64,000 nt of DNA, taken from positions 1 to 64,000 of the forward strand of contig JAGATY010000024.1 in assembly GCA_017621035.1 (NCBI GenBank). Direction: 5' to 3'. A program made the translations under genes and the position numbers. Source of the stretch: Bacteroides sp. GTDB taxonomy: Bacteria; Bacteroidota; Bacteroidia; Bacteroidales; Bacteroidaceae. Below the pieces are notes generated by a model that did no database searches, was not told the origin of the DNA, and worked only from the letters and a program-made list of their open reading frames with translations. Below, piece by piece: positions 62,166 through 64,000 of the stretch (position 1 is the first letter of the stretch; each line of letters opens with the position of its first letter).

Positions 62166-62245
62166 CTGCTTTCTGTCCACCAATCTTTCCAACAACGGCA
62201 AAAAAATAATGTTCCCACCGGCAAACGTATCCCATCAAGTTTCGC

Positions 62246-62253
62246 TACCTTTG
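62246..62253 (+). promoter_or_regulatory. -7 box of uvrA
   Basis: TACCTTTG matches TAnnTTTG, 27 bp upstream of ATG 62281. Confidence 0.7.
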
Positions 62254-62280
62254 CGCCAATGAATAATTAGGTTAGAACAG

Positions 62281-64000
62281 ATGAGCGAAGATAAGTATAT
62301 ATCCATCAAAGGCGCACGCGTCAACAATCTGAAGAACATCGACGTAAAAATCCCTCGCAATCGGCTGGTCGTCATCACCGGCCTATCAGGCTCCGGCAAA
62401 TCGTCACTGGCATTCGATACGCTTTATGCCGAAGGTCAACGTCGGTATGTGGAAAGCCTGAGCAGCTATGCCCGACAGTTTTTGGGACGCCTGAACAAAC
62501 CGGAGTGTGACTTCATCCAAGGAATTCCTCCGGCCATTGCCATCGAGCAGAAAGTATCGAGCCGCAACCCTCGCTCCACAGTGGGTACTTCCACAGAAAT
62601 CTATGAGTATCTGAGGCTGCTCTTTGCACGTGTGGGCAAGACCTTTTCACCCGTAAGCGGACAGGAGGTGAAGAAACATTCGGCCGAAGACATTGTAAAC
62701 TGCATGCTGGAACAGCCGATAGGCACTCGCTTCACCCTGCTGACGCCCGTACTGCTGCGCGAGGAGAGAAGCCTGGAACAACAGCTACAAATAGACCTGA
62801 AGCAGGGTTTCACTCGGGTGGAAGTGAATGGGGAGATTCGGCGTATTGACGATTACCTCCAAGTACTGGCAGCAGGGAACGGGACAGAGGTCGGACGGGA
62901 CGTCGTCTTCTTGCTTATCGACCGCATGGCCTGTTCTCACGAGCAGGACGTCATCAGTCGCCTGACCGACTCGGCCGAGACGGCAATGTATGAGGGGGAC
63001 GGCACTTGTCTGCTACGCTTCTATGAGGCCGACGGTAGCACACACCTGCATCGCTTCAGCACGAAGTTCGAGGCCGACGGCATCACGTTCGAGGAACCGA
63101 CAGACCAAATGTTCTCGTTCAACAACCCGCTGGGTGCCTGTCCGGAGTGCGAAGGCTTCGGGCGCGTCATCGGCATCGACGAGCATCTTGTAATCCCCGA
63201 CCGCTCCCTGTCTGTGTATGAAGGAGCAGTAGTCTGCTGGCGCGGGGAGGTAATGAGCGAATGGAAGAACATGGTGGTGCGAGGTGCCGAGAAAGCAGGC
63301 TTCCCCATCTTCACGCCCTACTACGAGCTGACAGACGAACAACGCCGGATGTTATGGGAAGGGTGCCGCTACTTCGAGGGCATCAATGCCTTCTTCAGAA
63401 TGGTGCAGGAGAATCAATATAAGATACAATACCGCGTCATGCTGTCACGATACCGAGGAAAGACACTCTGTCCCACGTGCCACGGTACGCGGCTGAAGAA
63501 AGAGGCCTCCTTTGTGAAAGTGGGTGGCAAGAGCATCACCGAACTGGTGGAATTACCAATCAGCGAGTTGAAACACTTCTTCGACACCCTTCGTTTGAAC
63601 GAGCACGATGCAGAGGTGGCACGCCGGTTGCTGACAGAAATCAATAACCGATTGCAGTTCCTGCTGGATGTGGGATTAGGCTATCTGACACTGAACCGTC
63701 AGAGCAATACCCTCTCCGGAGGTGAAAGCCAACGCATCAACCTGGCCACATCGCTCGGAAGCAGCCTGGTCGGCTCGCTCTACATTCTCGATGAGCCAAG
63801 TATCGGTCTGCATAGTCGCGACACCGACAAGCTCATTAAGGTGCTTCGACAATTACAGCAGTTGGGCAACACGGTAGTCGTTGTTGAACACGATGAAGAG
63901 ATTATTCGTGCCGCCGATTACATCATCGACATCGGTCCCGAGGCAGGACGACTGGGTGGTGAGGTGGTTTACGCCGGCAATCCTACCGATGAAAACGGGC
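62281..64000 (+). CDS. uvrA: Excinuclease ABC subunit A, 3' part outside the window
   Basis: Damage-recognition ATPase of nucleotide excision repair. The 573 codons present have the first Walker A ([15 protein letters not shown]), [18 protein letters not shown], the zinc-finger modules [10 protein letters not shown] and [13 protein letters not shown], and the ABC signature [12 protein letters not shown] followed by Walker [13 protein letters not shown]. The reading frame is open to the end of the window; the second ATPase domain lies beyond it. Bacteroides genomes often encode two UvrA-type proteins and this fragment alone does not say which one it is. Confidence 0.95.
   Translation, partial: MSEDKYISIKGARVNNLKNIDVKIPRNRLVVITGLSGSGKSSLAFDTLYAEGQRRYVESLSSYARQFLGRLNKPECDFIQGIPPAIAIEQKVSSRNPRSTVGTSTEIYEYLRLLFARVGKTFSPVSGQEVKKHSAEDIVNCMLEQPIGTRFTLLTPVLLREERSLEQQLQIDLKQGFTRVEVNGEIRRIDDYLQVLAAGNGTEVGRDVVFLLIDRMACSHEQDVISRLTDSAETAMYEGDGTCLLRFYEADGSTHLHRFSTKFEADGITFEEPTDQMFSFNNPLGACPECEGFGRVIGIDEHLVIPDRSLSVYEGAVVCWRGEVMSEWKNMVVRGAEKAGFPIFTPYYELTDEQRRMLWEGCRYFEGINAFFRMVQENQYKIQYRVMLSRYRGKTLCPTCHGTRLKKEASFVKVGGKSITELVELPISELKHFFDTLRLNEHDAEVARRLLTEINNRLQFLLDVGLGYLTLNRQSNTLSGGESQRINLATSLGSSLVGSLYILDEPSIGLHSRDTDKLIKVLRQLQQLGNTVVVVEHDEEIIRAADYIIDIGPEAGRLGGEVVYAGNPTDENG

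Overview
The window looks like a chromosomal segment of a gut Bacteroides or Phocaeicola-type bacterium (order Bacteroidales). The evidence is: (1) the Bacteroidetes -7 promoter box TAnnTTTG lies in front of many genes on both strands, often with TTG or TTTG 19-20 bp upstream; (2) almost no gene has a Shine-Dalgarno sequence; (3) lipoproteins often carry acidic residues after the lipobox Cys; (4) several families are typical of Bacteroidales (DUF4290, DUF4847, C10 peptidase, a relic of a hybrid two-component regulator, Yip1-type protein). Species cannot be decided by eye. No rRNA, CRISPR array, intact insertion sequence or prophage was found.

Layout. 0-3.3 kb: sugar-acid or sialate-type MFS transporter and YhcH protein, divergent from a ROK repressor. 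3.6-6.7 kb: leuB alone, a YigZ/IMPACT protein, glycerate kinase. 6.6-10.3 kb, minus strand: a radical SAM enzyme with YhhQ (queuosine-precursor salvage), then nadD, gmk and yicC. 10.4-15.8 kb, plus strand: tsaB, DUF4290, rimM, M23 peptidase, dxr, rseP. 16-19 kb: two tandem GMP synthases, one with a dead glutaminase domain. 19.3-21.9 kb: AT-rich C10 cysteine protease followed by a serpin, both lipoproteins. 22-31 kb: membrane protein with an EF-hand-like loop, gapA, dcp, a DUF4847-like lipoprotein, dCMP deaminase, S41 protease, 5-formyl-THF cyclo-ligase. 31.3-34.2 kb: recF with a DUF721/DciA-like gene, TPR protein, ribH. 34.3-35.5 kb: tRNA-Tyr, tRNA-Gly, then a HEPN/MNT toxin-antitoxin-like pair. 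35.9-42.5 kb: lipoproteins, metH without its activation domain, smpB, Yip1, DMP19. 42.7-45 kb: Fe-S scaffold plus GGGtGRT pair, a rod-like structured RNA candidate and a small XRE regulator. 45.1-54.7 kb: envelope proteins, pepD, beta-helix lipoprotein, EEP nuclease, MscS, PAP2. 54.8-62.1 kb: LtaS-like transferase, membrane-bound AraC regulator, GHL10 hydrolase, DUF1847, FKBP, two half-size chromate transporters. From 62.3 kb: start of uvrA.

Most of the window is housekeeping. The unusual content is: the GMP synthase pair; the protease/serpin pair; the radical SAM-YhhQ pair with CX4CX2C cluster spacing; the GGGtGRT pair with an exceptional Shine-Dalgarno; a long rod-shaped RNA candidate that resembles 6S RNA or an attenuator; and intergenic tandem repeats. 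The repeats have a constant period but locus-specific sequence: 22 bp at six places, and one shared 41-bp near-palindromic unit at two places 56 kb apart.
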